A program made the translations under genes and the position numbers. From Porogramme epimiltina (Eukaryota > Basidiomycota > Agaricomycetes > Polyporales > Polyporaceae): 64,000 nucleotides of DNA. This document shows, one piece after another, positions 24,134 through 35,550 of this stretch. A model generated the notes under the pieces. The model worked only from the letters and a program-made list of their open reading frames with translations. It ran no database searches and was not told the DNA's origin. The stretch is from contig FTLJ01000230.1 in assembly GCA_900155495.1 (NCBI GenBank), positions 62,001-126,000 of the forward strand, read 5' to 3'. The first letter of the stretch is position 1. Each line of letters starts with the position of its first letter.

Positions 24134-26516
24134 AATCAACGTTCTCATTTCCTTCTGTATGAGATCTGGGGTCATGAGGTCCCTTAGGCTAGTATACGAC
24201 GTATCCATCATACCAGTTGGCCCAGGGTGAGTCAGCACGACACTCGCAAACTACACCACTCTAGCTCCATAATTTCAAGCTTCATGCACATGTACTACAG
24301 GCGCGTGGCGAGGAAGTGAGGATCGGGCAGATTGGGAAGAGGTCAGTACGGCGGTGCTGCGAGCATGTGCCACCTGCAGGAGTTGTGAGCTTCAAGACGT
24401 AGTTTGCCTAGCCCCCACGCGGCCCCATGTGCCTATGTAACATTGAAAATTGTGTACCAATTAGTACACTTGTATCCACAATTTTCATCATAGCCATTAA
24501 ATCACAGTCGAGTTTCACGCGACGGACGAGAGTTTGTGTGCATGAATGCAAGCAGCATGGGATTTCTCGGCTGCGTAAGTATGGACATATGCATGGATGT
24601 GATGCGAGTGGAAAGCGAAGAATATAGGTTGTCATCACAAAGCAGCAGCTCCCCACACATACGGTATTTGCCTTCTTTCCCCGAACTTCTTCAATTGTGC
24701 GGGAAATTCTTCTCCTTCGTAGTGATGAGGGCAGCGATACGCACGAGAGAAGCCTATGTGGGACGCGTTGGCTAGCATATGCGTGGACAACATAATCGTA
24801 TATGTAAGAGAGAGAATTGGGAAGTCGAATGAGACGCATATACGAAGAAATGGGAGCGCCAAAGAGTCAGGCAAACCGCGAAGAAGGATAGTGCGGTATC
24901 TGATATAGCGCGACATGACGCGCGCCCCGTCGAGATCTTATCGGTCTCTAGCCAGTCCACGCACTGATATTACACATCAATGATTATGTCCACATCCAAA
25001 TTTCGTATTGCTGGTCCAGCGGACTCTTTGTGGCGCGTACCTAGGTGGAAAGCAGGTAAAAGGGGATAGAAAGCACACAAGGACCGTAAGGGAGGTGGCA
25101 AAATAAGAAGAGCATTGAGTACTCACGGCTCAGGGGTTAGGGAGACAGCTGTGCAACCTGTGCTCGGCGAGAGTCGCGGCCACACCGACCGTGCGGCGGC
25201 CTCCTGAATGGGAGCGGATAATGGTGAATCGTGTACTCCAGGTGAACAGCATTAGTTGCTGTGCTCTTCTTGTGGACGATAAGCTTGATGCAGACCTCTG
25301 TTCTACACCGGAGTAGCCTGACAATCGCGTTACAATAATTAGTAAACTGTCCGCACACACAAAACTGTACGACGCCCGCACCTTCCCGTTCACAAGGCTG
25401 GAGTACTTGTGCAAGTGGACGTTCGTAAAGTGGCCCTACAAATGTTTGTGTTAGCTAGGTCGATTCGAAGAAGTCCAAAGAGCATACTGATGGGCTCACA
25501 TGCAGCATGGATTCGAGGATAAAAAATGCCGAGGACGAGCGGCTGGAGATGGGCGGAGACCTTGAAGAGGGTGTAGCAGCGCACGGCGCCGCGTTGGCGT
25601 GCTCGGGGGGCGCGTTGTCGCGGAGGACGATGCCGAACAGCGGGGTGCCGTTGTGGTAGCGAGCCGCGACAGTCCTGCCTGTATAGCGCTTAGTAATGCG
25701 TTGTGATCGCCCGTGACTGCGCGGGCAGATGTTGCAGCCGGCGGAAAGGGCGTGAGCGGGGCAGCACGAAGCGCCCGCGGGGGCAGTGGGGCGCTGCCGC
25801 TGGCCGTGGGAGCATCCATGAGTGACACGGAGGGTGGAGGCGGCGGTGCCACTGGCACGCGAGGCAGCCCGGGGTTTCAACGTCGAGCTTGTCCTTGATA
25901 CTGTCATCCTGGCACCTCCGATCGTAGCCGCGAATCCCCGACTCCCCTTTGGGTGGCAATAGTAAGTGCTGTCAGTTCACGCGTCACGCCCTACCTTCTT
26001 GACGGGTATTCTTTGAGATCGGTTGCTTGAGAATTCATTTCATATAGCACCCATATCATATAGTAGTACATGCTGTGGTGAGGGCATCTACAAGGGTGCA
26101 AATAATAGGGAGGCGGGCAGTGGGTGCAACAGGCGGCAGGCGTCAGCTGGAACATGTAGTGCCAGTGGGTAACGGTTTCGCAATGAAAATGCGGCGGGGA
26201 ACACGGTAACTCAATCATCACTTACAGCCTGACAGAGATATGAACAACTTGCTCACCGATTTGTTTAGGCATTAGTGCTGAGTGTTGAACCATGAACTAC
26301 ACGGTCAACAGTAATGTGCTTTCCTACTATAGACCTGTCCCCCTATGCCTTGCGCTTGGTTTACGTGGAGGCTGTCGTAGTATCGGCTTACGTTGACTAT
26401 AGAACTCAATTCTACTAATTTCAAAGCCCGAAGTTTCCTTATGGCGCAATCATCGCCGTCAAGGGACACGCAGACGTCCAAGAGTCTACTTAGATACGCA
26501 TACGGCGCGTCGTAGC
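24134..26516. other. Gene-poor stretch with one GC-rich island
   Basis: No intact gene. The minus strand from about 25959 to 25470 is GC-rich and reads as protein-like in shifting frames (for example GTPLFGIVLRDNAPP at about 25600-25650), with further minus-strand peptide-like sequence to 25130 after a possible intron at about 25501-25438. Stops and frame changes argue for a decayed gene. The rest of the stretch is featureless. Confidence 0.45.
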
Positions 26517-27855
26517 CCGATCCGAAGCGCTGCCCAGGGACATGACCGCGACTGAGCAGAAGCGGGCTCGTGAACCCGAGGCCAATCAGCATAAGACAGG
26601 GGCACGGAACAAGGCAAAGACTGTCCAGAAGAAGGTGAAACGGTAGCAGGCGCAGGTGGTTACAGTGCCCAACATCGAGAACCTGCCAAATACCCAGGGT
26701 CTCGCTCGATTCGTCCTAGTCCCCGAAGGTCGACAAGGGCAAAGCGAAGGAAGCGCTTTCTCAGGGAAACAAGGTCCAGACGTCCCTCAGTTTCTGTGCG
26801 GTGAAGCGCTCTAGTGTTCAAAGGAGACAGCGCCGCTTCCTCCAACCCCTCTAAGCAGTACCCCCCATACCAGCTCTCACGCCTCCGAGAGACGAGCTTC
26901 CCGCAGTTGCAGTGGTTCCGGACCCGTCGCCGCGGCCTATCCAACCTGTCTCCTCGGCACCAGCCAAGGATCCCACGGATGTTGTACCGGCACCCCGAAT
27001 CACCGACCTTGCAGAGCAGGCGAGTCTCCCCACTTTCTGGATGAACGCGTAGATTGACGGATCACGCGTGCGCGGTCATTCCTACCCCTGCGTCCCCGTC
27101 TCAGTTGAAAATACCTACACCACCCCTGAGAGACCAATGTCACAAACCTCCACCTATCGCACCTTGTTCTCCGCCGCCATCTTCCTCCATCTCTGCAAGA
27201 TCGTTCCACACTTCTCGGCCCCAGCCTCGGCGACCGCAGTAGCTTGAAGCGCCTTCTCGCAGCCAGGCTCCGGCCTCGCCTGCGGACATACGAGCCCGGG
27301 CGCCTACTTCGGGTCCCGACAACACTCGAATGGGCACTTCTCCCGTTCGTTGTCAGGTCGCAGTCCTGCTCCTAGGAGGGCGCGTAACGATCCGCCGCCT
27401 CCGCCGGCTGCGCAGGATGTTTCGATGATGTCTGTCTCAGTGCCCGTGCCACCCTCGACACCCCCATCGACTTCCTCTCCCCCGGGGACACCTGTGACTC
27501 CCGTGTCGAAGGGAAAGGGGCTGGAAACGGCAAAGGCCTTCCGGTACTTTTCGCCCCAGATACACATCTTCTCCCGACGCTCACGGAGCTTCTTACCACC
27601 TCTCGCCGCTCAAAACCACGCCCCCGCCCTCCTTCGCGCAAGAATACCCCGCACAGCAGGATCATTGCCACCGAGAAAGGCGCGTAACCTTAAGTCGAGT
27701 TCGACGGCTGCGAGTTGCCAGCCCTCGGCAACGCGGCGTCTGAACACGCTCTATTGTCGCCTGGGCCCTATCATTCGAAGTCCCATTTCTCCTCGGCCGT
27801 GTCGGACTCGTCAGACGAAGACGAAGAGGGCGGTCATGGCTATGGGGCCCCGCGC
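26517..27855 (+). pseudogene. 5'-truncated decayed copy of the gene at 53973-56180
   Basis: Clearly alignable with the reverse complement of about 55670-54310, starting within the first exon (EALPRDKT region) and ending abruptly at 27855 at the edge of repeat unit A. Frameshifts break it several times, a TAG replaces a Trp codon near 26645, and the acceptor of the intron is lost (CACAG in the intact gene, CGCGG here at about 27080). The GC donor GCGAGT and the TAG inside the intron are retained. About the first 170 codons and the last 110 are missing. Confidence 0.85.
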
Positions 27856-27865
27856 TCTTAAACTT

Positions 27866-28340
27866 TGAGGCGGTGCGAGGCGTCCAGCCACCACCCAGGT
27901 GTGCCCGAACGGTCCACGGCCCTGCCACCCATCGCGAATAGGCATCCATACGTCAGAAAGGTTCTCAGCATCTCCGTAGGGCTGGAGCGGAGCGCGCGGG
28001 CCCGTCAGTGCCACTGCGCACATTCTCATAACGTCCTCAGGGACACCACAACTCGGACGCCGACGAGGTGTAGTGATGTTGCGCGGCGGCGGTCATGGCG
28101 TGCATCGCGCCATTGGTGAGTGGAAGACTATTCATGTGCACCCGAGGAGCGTGGGAACGACAGTCGCATCTTGGAGTGGCTCCGGAGTCACACGAGTCGT
28201 GGATGTCGCAGCACTCAGCCTCGCGCCCGGGGAGGCTGTTCCTGTTGGTGGGCGAGCCGCCGCCCGCCCTGCCACCACTTCTGGAGAACAAAATCATGTA
28301 CGCAGAGAGCAAGGCTGCCATGCGTAGTCTCGTTCCCATC
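27866..28340 (-). other. Conserved, coding-like minus-strand block in unit A
   Basis: On the minus strand, phrases such as ENLSDVWMPIRDGWQGRG and FGHTWVVAGRLAPP (27870-27990) and an ECCDIHDSCDSG stretch (28190-28270) are kept almost unchanged in unit B (48770-49250), with differences mostly at silent or conservative positions. I could not join them into a spliced gene, so no CDS is called. Confidence 0.35.
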
Positions 28341-29121
28341 CGTTCTTGCGCTTACGAGGACATTCGACATGCCTCTCTGCACGGGCGCTCAAATCTATTC
28401 AGATCTTTGCACCAGTGCACCCATCAGTACACGCTCCATACTCAGTATTGCCGCTCCGATGCGGCCAGTGAGCGCAGCGAAACGAGAGTGCACGTGAGGC
28501 ATAGCGGACGGATGGGTACGAAACTAGGCTGTGCGCTGCCAAGCCCTGAAGACCCTGGACGTGACGTGCGCTTCGCTCGGGGAATGGAGGAAGAGTGAAG
28601 CATATCTGCATCACCGCTTGAGGATGCTGTCGGGGCCGAGGGATGATTGTCAAAGAGCTCTTGCCTATATCTCTTGTATAGGAACAAGGATTACTCAGCA
28701 TCTTCAACTTAGAAAGCCTAACGGCCGAGGTCGCCTTCAGGGAACCCTGGAGCATGCACTTCTCTCGGCCTTGATCAGTGTAAGGTCCGGAATTACATTT
28801 TTGTACACCACTTCGAGAAAATGATGACCAAGCTAAAACCGAAGTAGATACGGTAATGTGGCATCCAGCATGGAGTTTAGAGCCCATGCGGACAGCAGGG
28901 TTAAGGCATGCGTATGACATCTGCGACCTGTCATTGGAACGAAAGGGATATATTATTGCTATGTTATGCGGTGAGGAGGGAGAGTGCAAAGAACAATACA
29001 TGAACGCCAGCTCAGGATTAGAACTATTGTTAGAACAGTCCTTGTATAGAGGTTTGTGCGTGACCCGAAGTGATTAGAGATACATAGTATTCCGCAACAA
29101 CTTGGGTCATAGAGCGCATAT

Positions 29122-29636
29122 TCAGCCCCGCTTAGTACACCTGGGGCAGAAACCGGCTGTGTGAAGAGCTGCCATACGACCATGTGTTCGGTGCACGTCA
29201 CGATTGACTCGGAAACGCTAAACTCACAGTGGTGTTGCGGGTGCTGACGGCTGCATCACGATAGAGAGACAGTGAGCGCGGTTCGGCTTTGGCTCTAAAT
29301 GCAGACGTACAACTGTTTGCAGGTCTGCTTGCAGGTTGCACCATGACAGGACTTTGGATGCACAGGGCTGAATCTGCAGCGAGGACTTTCGCATGTTATC
29401 TTACAAGCAAAACAGGTTAGTCCGTGTCATTCGGCATATGCGGATAGACGCATTACTTGTTGGTCGGGCTAATGACAATTGATGAGTTTCATGGTGGCAA
29501 AATTTTAAACGGAATGACGTACCATAGGGTAGACATGCCCGCATGACTCATATACGTAGCAAACTCTAGAAAGCATGTAAGCCATCGAGGATGGTATACA
29601 AAGGGGGATGTGCACCCACTGGCGGAGGTAGCACAT
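29122..29636 (-). CDS. Small Cys/His-rich protein, copy A
   Basis: Five exons on the minus strand, 29636-29620, 29565-29523, 29399-29311, 29250-29228 and 29156-29122, give 68 residues with an intact frame. Landmarks are MCYLRQ, YESCGHVYP, ITCESPRC, FSPVHP, C-x4-C-x3-C, FRQHPQHH and the final CPRC pair. The third exon's acceptor is a less usual AAG; all other sites are GT-AG. If read unspliced the frame ends early at a TAG inside intron 3, so the small exons 4 and 5 are needed to reach the conserved CPxC end that copy C shares. Probable zinc- or disulphide-bonded mini-protein of unknown role, divergent from the basic protein gene at 30758-31248. Confidence 0.66.
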
Positions 29637-30290
29637 CTCGTTCAGGTCTCGAAGAAGAGAGGTACTCAGGGGTGAGGGGCTTGCAGAGGAGGGATGAGCG
29701 GTGAGTAGAGTGAGCATAGGATGAGACTCTTTATACAACACATTCCGGCGGTGGCGGCTCAACATATTGAGAATATTGGAAGGCCGGCGGGTTTACAGCG
29801 TCTCAAGTTGATGATGTTACCGGAGTAGGGAGTTCCGGCAAGTTGACATAACTGCTAGTCAGATTGAGAACTCGATGATGACATAGACTAACAGTAGCGC
29901 GGACCCCATGCGTCAAGATGAGAAAGGGTCGATCCGCCATGCACAGGGTTGAGCGTCAAAGTAGATGTTGTGAGAATGGGAACGCCGGGGGCATCGCTGG
30001 GTATCCAATGAAATCTCACTCACGAGTACGAAACATCAGTCAGGAACGTACCATACTTCCATGGACGGGATGAAATCTCTATGGCACAGCAGGAGTCACT
30101 ACGAGGGAGCGCGAGCGACAGTCAGCGGGAGGGGCTAGTCTCCCACCACGGTAGTCGGACCACCGTCAGCGTGGCCAACGTTAAGACGGGGTCACTGGCT
30201 AGTCGAACATGTCGGGTAGTCGGGGAAAGCAGTGGAGCCAAATAGCCGGACAAATGTGCGTCACCGCAGTGCGGGATGATAAGCTTCCTG

Positions 30291-30428
30291 GGGCTTGTTC
30301 GGCAACGGGGTGGGCCGGATTTCCCCCTTAGAAATCGTTACTAGCGCTGAGCTCAGGACTCGGGTCAATCCCATATATGGTGCTAAGAACACGCGATCTC
30401 AATCCAAACTTGGTTGCCGAACAAACCC
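30291..30428 (+). mobile_element. 138-bp MITE-like insertion with 16-bp terminal inverted repeats
   Basis: The ends read GGGCTTGTTCGGCAAC and GTTGCCGAACAAACCC, inverted repeats matching at 15 of 16 positions. The sequence is absent from the corresponding place in unit B (after AAGCTT at about 51219), so it inserted into unit A or was lost from B. No coding capacity. The TIR start GGGYTTGTTCGG resembles hAT- or PIF-type non-autonomous elements, but the target-site duplication is not clear, so the superfamily is left open. Confidence 0.65.
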
Positions 30429-30757
30429 TTACTTAGCAAGATCACAACACTGCAAATCCCGCACGCCTCGAGAAGATCGGAACCACGCGCGGGTATGTAT
30501 CCACGTGGATGTCGCATGCGCTGGCTGGTCTTAGGAGCCTGGCCCCGGGGTGCACGTTAGAGCACTGCAGCATCTCAAACGATGACAAAGCCAAGGGCCC
30601 GGGCAAGGCCTCCAAAAACTTTTGTAGATGACAAGGTTCCTGTCCTGTCGTCTGCACCGCCTTCAAGCTCGCAGTGTGGCCCCGTGGCTTACCTGTTCCT
30701 GCGATCCGGGCGCCACTCTTTTCGTGTAGTAACACCGTCGACTGTCAGAATGTCGCG

Positions 30758-31248
30758 ATGCATCTCGCGCTGAATGTAGCAGATGCCGTGGAAGAAAAAG
30801 CGCAATCCAAAATCAAGACACATCGCTCCAAGGTCTGCATCTTCCGCCGGCCCATGCTGAATGTAGCGCCGGATATTTACCAGGTAGCAGGCCTCCGCTT
30901 AGGCAGATGCGAACACGAGCGGGATAGTAAAACAGCGGTCGCGCGCATCCCCCTTGTCGTCGAAAGGAAGGCTCGTAAGTGATTGATCGCACCGCCCGCT
31001 CGCATCGTGATGATCTTTATTTGCCACCATTCCAGGAGCGTGCGAAGGCGGCCCGCGTCGCGGCGCAGGCCGCTCGAGCCAAACGCGACAAGGCCCGGAA
31101 GCGCAAGAAATCTCGGGCCTCGGCGGGCGAGGGAGTTGCAGGAGTCGCCAGCCCGGAGCCGCGCTCGGCCAGAGACCCCTCTCGCGACGCGTTCGATGAG
31201 GAGCTGTCAGCGAAAGGCTGCGACACCGCAGGGAAGAGATGCGTCTGA
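30758..31248 (+). CDS. Small basic Ala/Lys/Arg-rich protein, copy A
   Basis: Exons 30758-30832, 30903-30974 and 31036-31248 give 119 residues. The middle is a highly charged helix (ERAKAARVAAQAARAKR, then KARKRKK), probably a nuclear localisation signal or nucleic-acid-binding helix; the C-terminus is variable. The three-exon reading is supported by unit B, where the same splice sites and frames hold (51632-52119) despite substitutions. In A the base change making TAG before GCAGATGC falls at the intron end, which supports the acceptor choice. Intron 1's donor (GTCTGC) is weak. No known domain recognised. Confidence 0.45.
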
Positions 31249-31340
31249 TTCGGGTGAGCTCCCCGCACTTGATCCGCTCTATGAACAACGCTATGAGCTG
31301 CAATCAGTGATCACGCAGCCCGTCGCCACTGAGAACGGAG

Positions 31341-32100
31341 AAGGAGAGCGAGGGATGACCAGCGACGAGCATTCAATATTCTTGGAAGCGCCCGGCGTCC
31401 TGGCCAAAACGGCACCCCATTCGGAGTCATTAGGCATGCCCGTTGGGCCTTCTCGTGCGGATGACACGTCGGCGGAGGGCGGGCTTCCGGGACGGGAGTA
31501 TACTCGGGGTATCCGTCGCCCGCTGCTCGTCATAGGCGTCATGAAGTGGGCGCTGTGAGCTGATGAGTGGTAGTGCGGGCGCCCGAATGGAGCAATCGGA
31601 TGGAGCGCCGACATTGCTAATGACGCCCACCAGCGTTTCGGGCGCAGGAGGGGAACGCAAATGGCTTACGCACGCGAACGAATGATTCCGGGGTGTACAC
31701 TCTTCAACCTTACCTGAGCCAGCTGTGATGGGCGAGCTCTAGACGGACGAGAACCAAGGGCTGCGTTGCTCGACAGTGTATTCAAGGAGTAGCGGTGACT
31801 CGGAGTTGTGGCGCACGCGGGAGGAGGGGCGAGCTGATTTAGTGGGTCCGGGGCCCACCCCGCCGGACGGGAAAGGGATATGGACTGATAATTCTTGCGG
31901 GCCTTCGGGCTGGAGCCAGGCGCGAGAGCCCGTGCCGGCATTGTCACCTCGACGGTGCCGAGAAGGGAGGGTTTGTCACGTGACTTGATGGTGGCGGTAA
32001 GCGCAAGAGAAGTGATGTGGAAGGCAGCCCTCCGGACCCGGAGTCATTGAAGGTGCAGCAAGAGCACACACTTTTTCGTGTATTTACGCACTTACACATA
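31341..32100. other. No supported gene
   Basis: Sequence beyond the end of unit A up to the HET gene stop. GC-rich with short frames on both strands, none with splice support or a recognisable motif. Confidence 0.4.
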
Positions 32101-33983
32101 TCAAAGCACATCGTCCTGAGGATCATCTGCGAATATCATGGTCTGCACAACTTCCCCAATCTCCAGATGCAATATTAATGTATCCCCGTTCCAAGGCGCC
32201 TTATCGAAGGATAGCGTGACCATGAGGTCCCCATACCCCGTGAAGGGATCTACGGTGATGACGCTCGCCGCGAACGTCTTGCGGCCCCCTACCCACCGGT
32301 TGATGTGGTCCGTCGCGCATGCATGCGCCCCTGCGTTCTTCGTGTTGTCGGGCTCCCAGCCTACACCCACTACAGCCGCCCATGGCTGTCCAGGGCGGCA
32401 CGCCGTGTCCGTAGAATGTTCGCCGCGGAGTGGGCAGCAGCGTCCCAGCCGCACGACGAAAACGTTGCTTGGGGAGCTCCGGCACTCGAACACGAATGCC
32501 GGGCAGCCCGCCCATTCGAGCGGCAAGGGATCTGGGGAGTTGGGAATGGGGAGCTGTGTGACCTTGAACCCTTTGGAACGGAGCACCGCTAAAGTGGAAG
32601 AGGGGACGTGGAAGGGATATTCGCGACTCCGGTTGATAACCATATACGTCAAGGCGACGGGTTTGGATAAGGAGATGTAGACGTCACGCCATACAGGTGT
32701 GCAGGCGGAAGTGTTGTCGCGGTATTCATGAGGTAGATCGTCGAGGTGAACGAGGCGGACTTCATTGACGCGGTAAAGAGGTCCTATAGGGCTCGTGGGA
32801 CCTTCACATTTTTTGAGAACCAGCCCGAGGGGACGGTCATTAGACGTGCAGAAAAGAACGGCTATTAATCTGCCTGAGTTGCCTTCATTGATGATTGGGA
32901 CGCGGGCGAGGGCGCCATGGGGAGTCAAGAAGATAGTTGGCGGCTTATTTGGCTTGTATACCACGTGACGGCCAATACGCTGCGAGGAAGCAATGGAAGT
33001 GTAGATGAGACTGCGTACGATTGAGATAGAAAGTTGAATGGACGCACCATTGGTTTTGATGGACAAAACAGCGCTGTTTCCGTGGGCCTAGAGAAATCAG
33101 ACGGAGACTCGGCAAAAAGGGAGCTGGAACCACCTCCGCGGAATTCCAATGCGAGTTCAGAGTTCAACCGAGTCTGATCTGGCATCTCAACGTACTCCCA
33201 CCGGCGCAGCCCCCACGCAAAAAGTGATGTATCTGCGGACCGCCTCATAATCTCCTCCTGGAGCCTCTGAAATGCACGCGGGCCCTCCCCGTACATCGTC
33301 GGCATATTGACATCGAAGATCCCCATAAGTGAGTAGGCTCGGTCCTCGGAATATTTAGTTTGACGTCCAGCGGCCCATGCCATTCGCTGAGCAACGCTTG
33401 CATCCTCAATCCGTTGCTCAAGGGTAAGAATCCTAGCCGGAATGCTTGTGATTTCGCTGATAACATTGGCAAGTCTGGCCTTCGTCGACAAGGGCCTCCA
33501 ATCCCTGGAGACAAACAGCACGAGCGCCGGCGCCAGGAGCTCCTGCAAGGTCCATCCCCGAGTGTGCCACTCGCTACGCCGGAATGAAGAATGCCTGTCT
33601 GTGGGATTCTCGAATGAGGGAACGTCCGCCAGGTAGGCGTAGCATATCTCCGCGCTGGAATAGTAGCGATACATCGAGTTGATCGCCTCTGAGAGCGCTG
33701 AGCTGCTGGTTTTCTCGATACAGCAGGTGTCGTTCCAGATCCACTGGTAGCCGTCGCGGGCGGCGAGTATACAGCTCTGCCGGATCTTCTCAGAGACGAA
33801 ATCGCGCGGATTTTCTCGGCGCCGGATACACTTTGACCTGATTGCCTGGACGTCCTGAAAGCTCTGTTCTGGCGCCCCTGGACCTTTATTCCATACGTGA
33901 GAGAGAATAGCGTAGCCTCGTGGCACGCTTTCGGGGGACGGGAACTCCCGGAGTTCTGCTCGATCTGTGCTGAGGAGCCACAT
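32101..33983 (-). CDS. HET-domain protein (heterokaryon-incompatibility type)
   Basis: Two exons, 33983-33048 and 32979-32101, with a 68-nt intron, give 604 residues. The N-terminal HET domain is complete: GYAILSHVW at residues 23-31, the W.WNDTCCIEK block near 82-91, RGWTLQELLAP near 143-153, and the downstream TKYSEDRAYSLMGIFDV and MPTMYGEG blocks typical of basidiomycete HET proteins. HET proteins trigger cell death upon non-self recognition; most family members in Agaricomycetes have no assigned partner. The C-terminal half has no recognised effector, WD or NACHT domain. The frame is intact, in contrast to the decayed DNA on its downstream side. Confidence 0.9.
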
Positions 33984-35012
33984 TTGATATGGTAAGAAAG
34001 CACCTGTTGCGCGTGGAGTAAGTATACGAGATACGAATGAGCAAAAAATAGGTCCTTACCTTTGTTGATATATCTACTACCATAAATTGCGCCTGCCAGA
34101 GGTGGACTACTTATCGCCGATCTCGACGGTCGTGTTCAACATGAGGAACCCCTTCAAGCGCCCTGACGATGAGGTGACACGTTGTAATGCACGTGCTTCG
34201 ACGGAGAAATTTCGGCTTTGATTTGGGAAGAAGGCTTCGCCCAAAGCGCCCACCGCTGTCATCGTCGACGTCGACGACTCGACCACCTCCTGTATTGTCA
34301 TCCAACTTCCCCCAACGGACTACAGAAAACTCTGTACGATGGAGCCATGATTGCACACCAAGCATCTATGATTCTGAAGGTCAATATCCAGCAAGCTCCG
34401 CCCCACGGTTGCCGCTTGAGTGAGAACTCCGAGTCGGGGGAGTCAGACCTCCGACTCTTGGCTGCAGAAATCCCATGGCACTCGCTTCGCGGTTCAACTG
34501 CTGACAGAATGGGTGCCTCAATAGAGCAACGCGAGGCTCGTGCCTCCACCCGTCCCACGAACTACACAGCGTGGGTTCTTTCCTATCTCGTACATCATAC
34601 TACTTTGACTGAACTTTACTGCTCTTTTTCGCTATTCTCGCTCTTAGGTGAGCATATGACAGGAACTTGCACTAGTAGTGAGCTCGTCTGCGTGCCTAGT
34701 GTCGTGGCACCCGGTCCGTAAGAAGGCGAATGGCGACGATCAGGGCTGACGGCTACCGGCAGCTAGATTCGCCACTCAAACTTGGTTTTGTGCCCCGACG
34801 GATTAGCGGTGCTGCACTTTTCTATGTCCACGAACGGGGCAGCGCCGTCCCTCCCAGTAACCCTATACGTCGGGAGTTGAGGCTCATCTAACAGCTAGAT
34901 CAACCGTACACGTCACAGATGAGTTTAACAACCGCAAGCTAAATGATATTCAACTAGGCAATAGTCAAGCATAACATAGCGAGTCACTGGTATAGAAGTC
35001 ATTGACGAAAAC
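33984..35012. other. Intergenic, no gene seen
   Basis: Promoter side of the HET gene and 3' side of hydrophobin 2. Short frames on both strands, for example around 34110-34560, lack motifs and splice support. Confidence 0.45.
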
Positions 35013-35444
35013 TCAGGCCGAAATGGGGACGCAGCCAACGGAGAGGACGCCGCCCTAGAAGCCACATGTAAGTAAAAGTCCTTATAGAGTCGTTTAGTAA
35101 GAGCGGCTTACGACGTTGTTGTTCTCGCAGCACACGGGCTCGGACTTGCAGGCGTTGCCGGTGGCGACGCCGATGGCAGAGACGGGGTCGCAGCCAAGGC
35201 CGATCTGGACGGTCGGGTCCTGGAGGACGACGCCGAGGAGGGAGAGGAGGGTGGACGCGGCAGTGGAGTTGGCCTGGGTCGGAAGCACAGAATAAGTACA
35301 ACATCGTTACCGTGTCTGGAATCAGAGTCAAGGACTCACGCTCTCGACGCTGTCACAGCACTGGACGGGGCCGCTGTTGCAGTTCTGCGCGGCGGCGAGG
35401 GCAGCGAAGGCGATGGTGGAGATGGCGGCGAGGCGGGCGAACAT
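35013..35444 (-). CDS. Class I hydrophobin 2
   Basis: Exons 35444-35340, 35273-35112 and 35054-35013 (35, 54 and 14 codons, stop included) give 102 residues. The signal peptide MFARLAAISTIAFAALAAA is followed directly by the Cys core: Cys22, Cys29-30, Cys63, Cys77, Cys83-84, Cys97, spacing identical to the other three hydrophobins. Closest to hydrophobins 3 and 4 (shared CCENNNV and start MFARLAA). Secreted, self-assembling surface protein of hyphae. Confidence 0.95.
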
Positions 35445-35542
35445 CGTGGTGATGGGTTGGATGGGGAAAGGATGGTAGAGTTGAGAGTGCGAAGTACGAG
35501 TGTGTTCGACTGGTGCTGGCCCTCCATCGTCGCCGATACCGC

Positions 35543-35550
35543 CTTTTATA
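35543..35550 (-). promoter_or_regulatory. TATA box of hydrophobin 2
   Basis: TATAAAAG on the minus strand about 100 bases upstream of the ATG at 35444. Confidence 0.6.

Larger units (their letters stand above)
27861..31340 (+). repeat. Repeat unit A (3.4 kb, direct copy of unit B)
   Basis: Collinear with 48765-52200 in the same orientation. It starts at CTTTGAGGCGGTGCGAGG and similarity fades after CGCAGCCCGTCGCCA at about 31330. It carries Cys/His-rich gene A (minus) and a small basic protein gene (plus), and differs from B by indels and by a 138-bp inverted-repeat insertion at 30291-30428. No terminal inverted repeats or target-site duplication of the whole unit were found. Confidence 0.88.

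Noticed and set aside
29295..29399. Reading exon 3 of copies A and B straight through to a TAG (72-residue product)
   Set aside because: Splicing at GTACGT removes the stop and joins in frame to FRQHPQ and the CPxC end, as in copy C.
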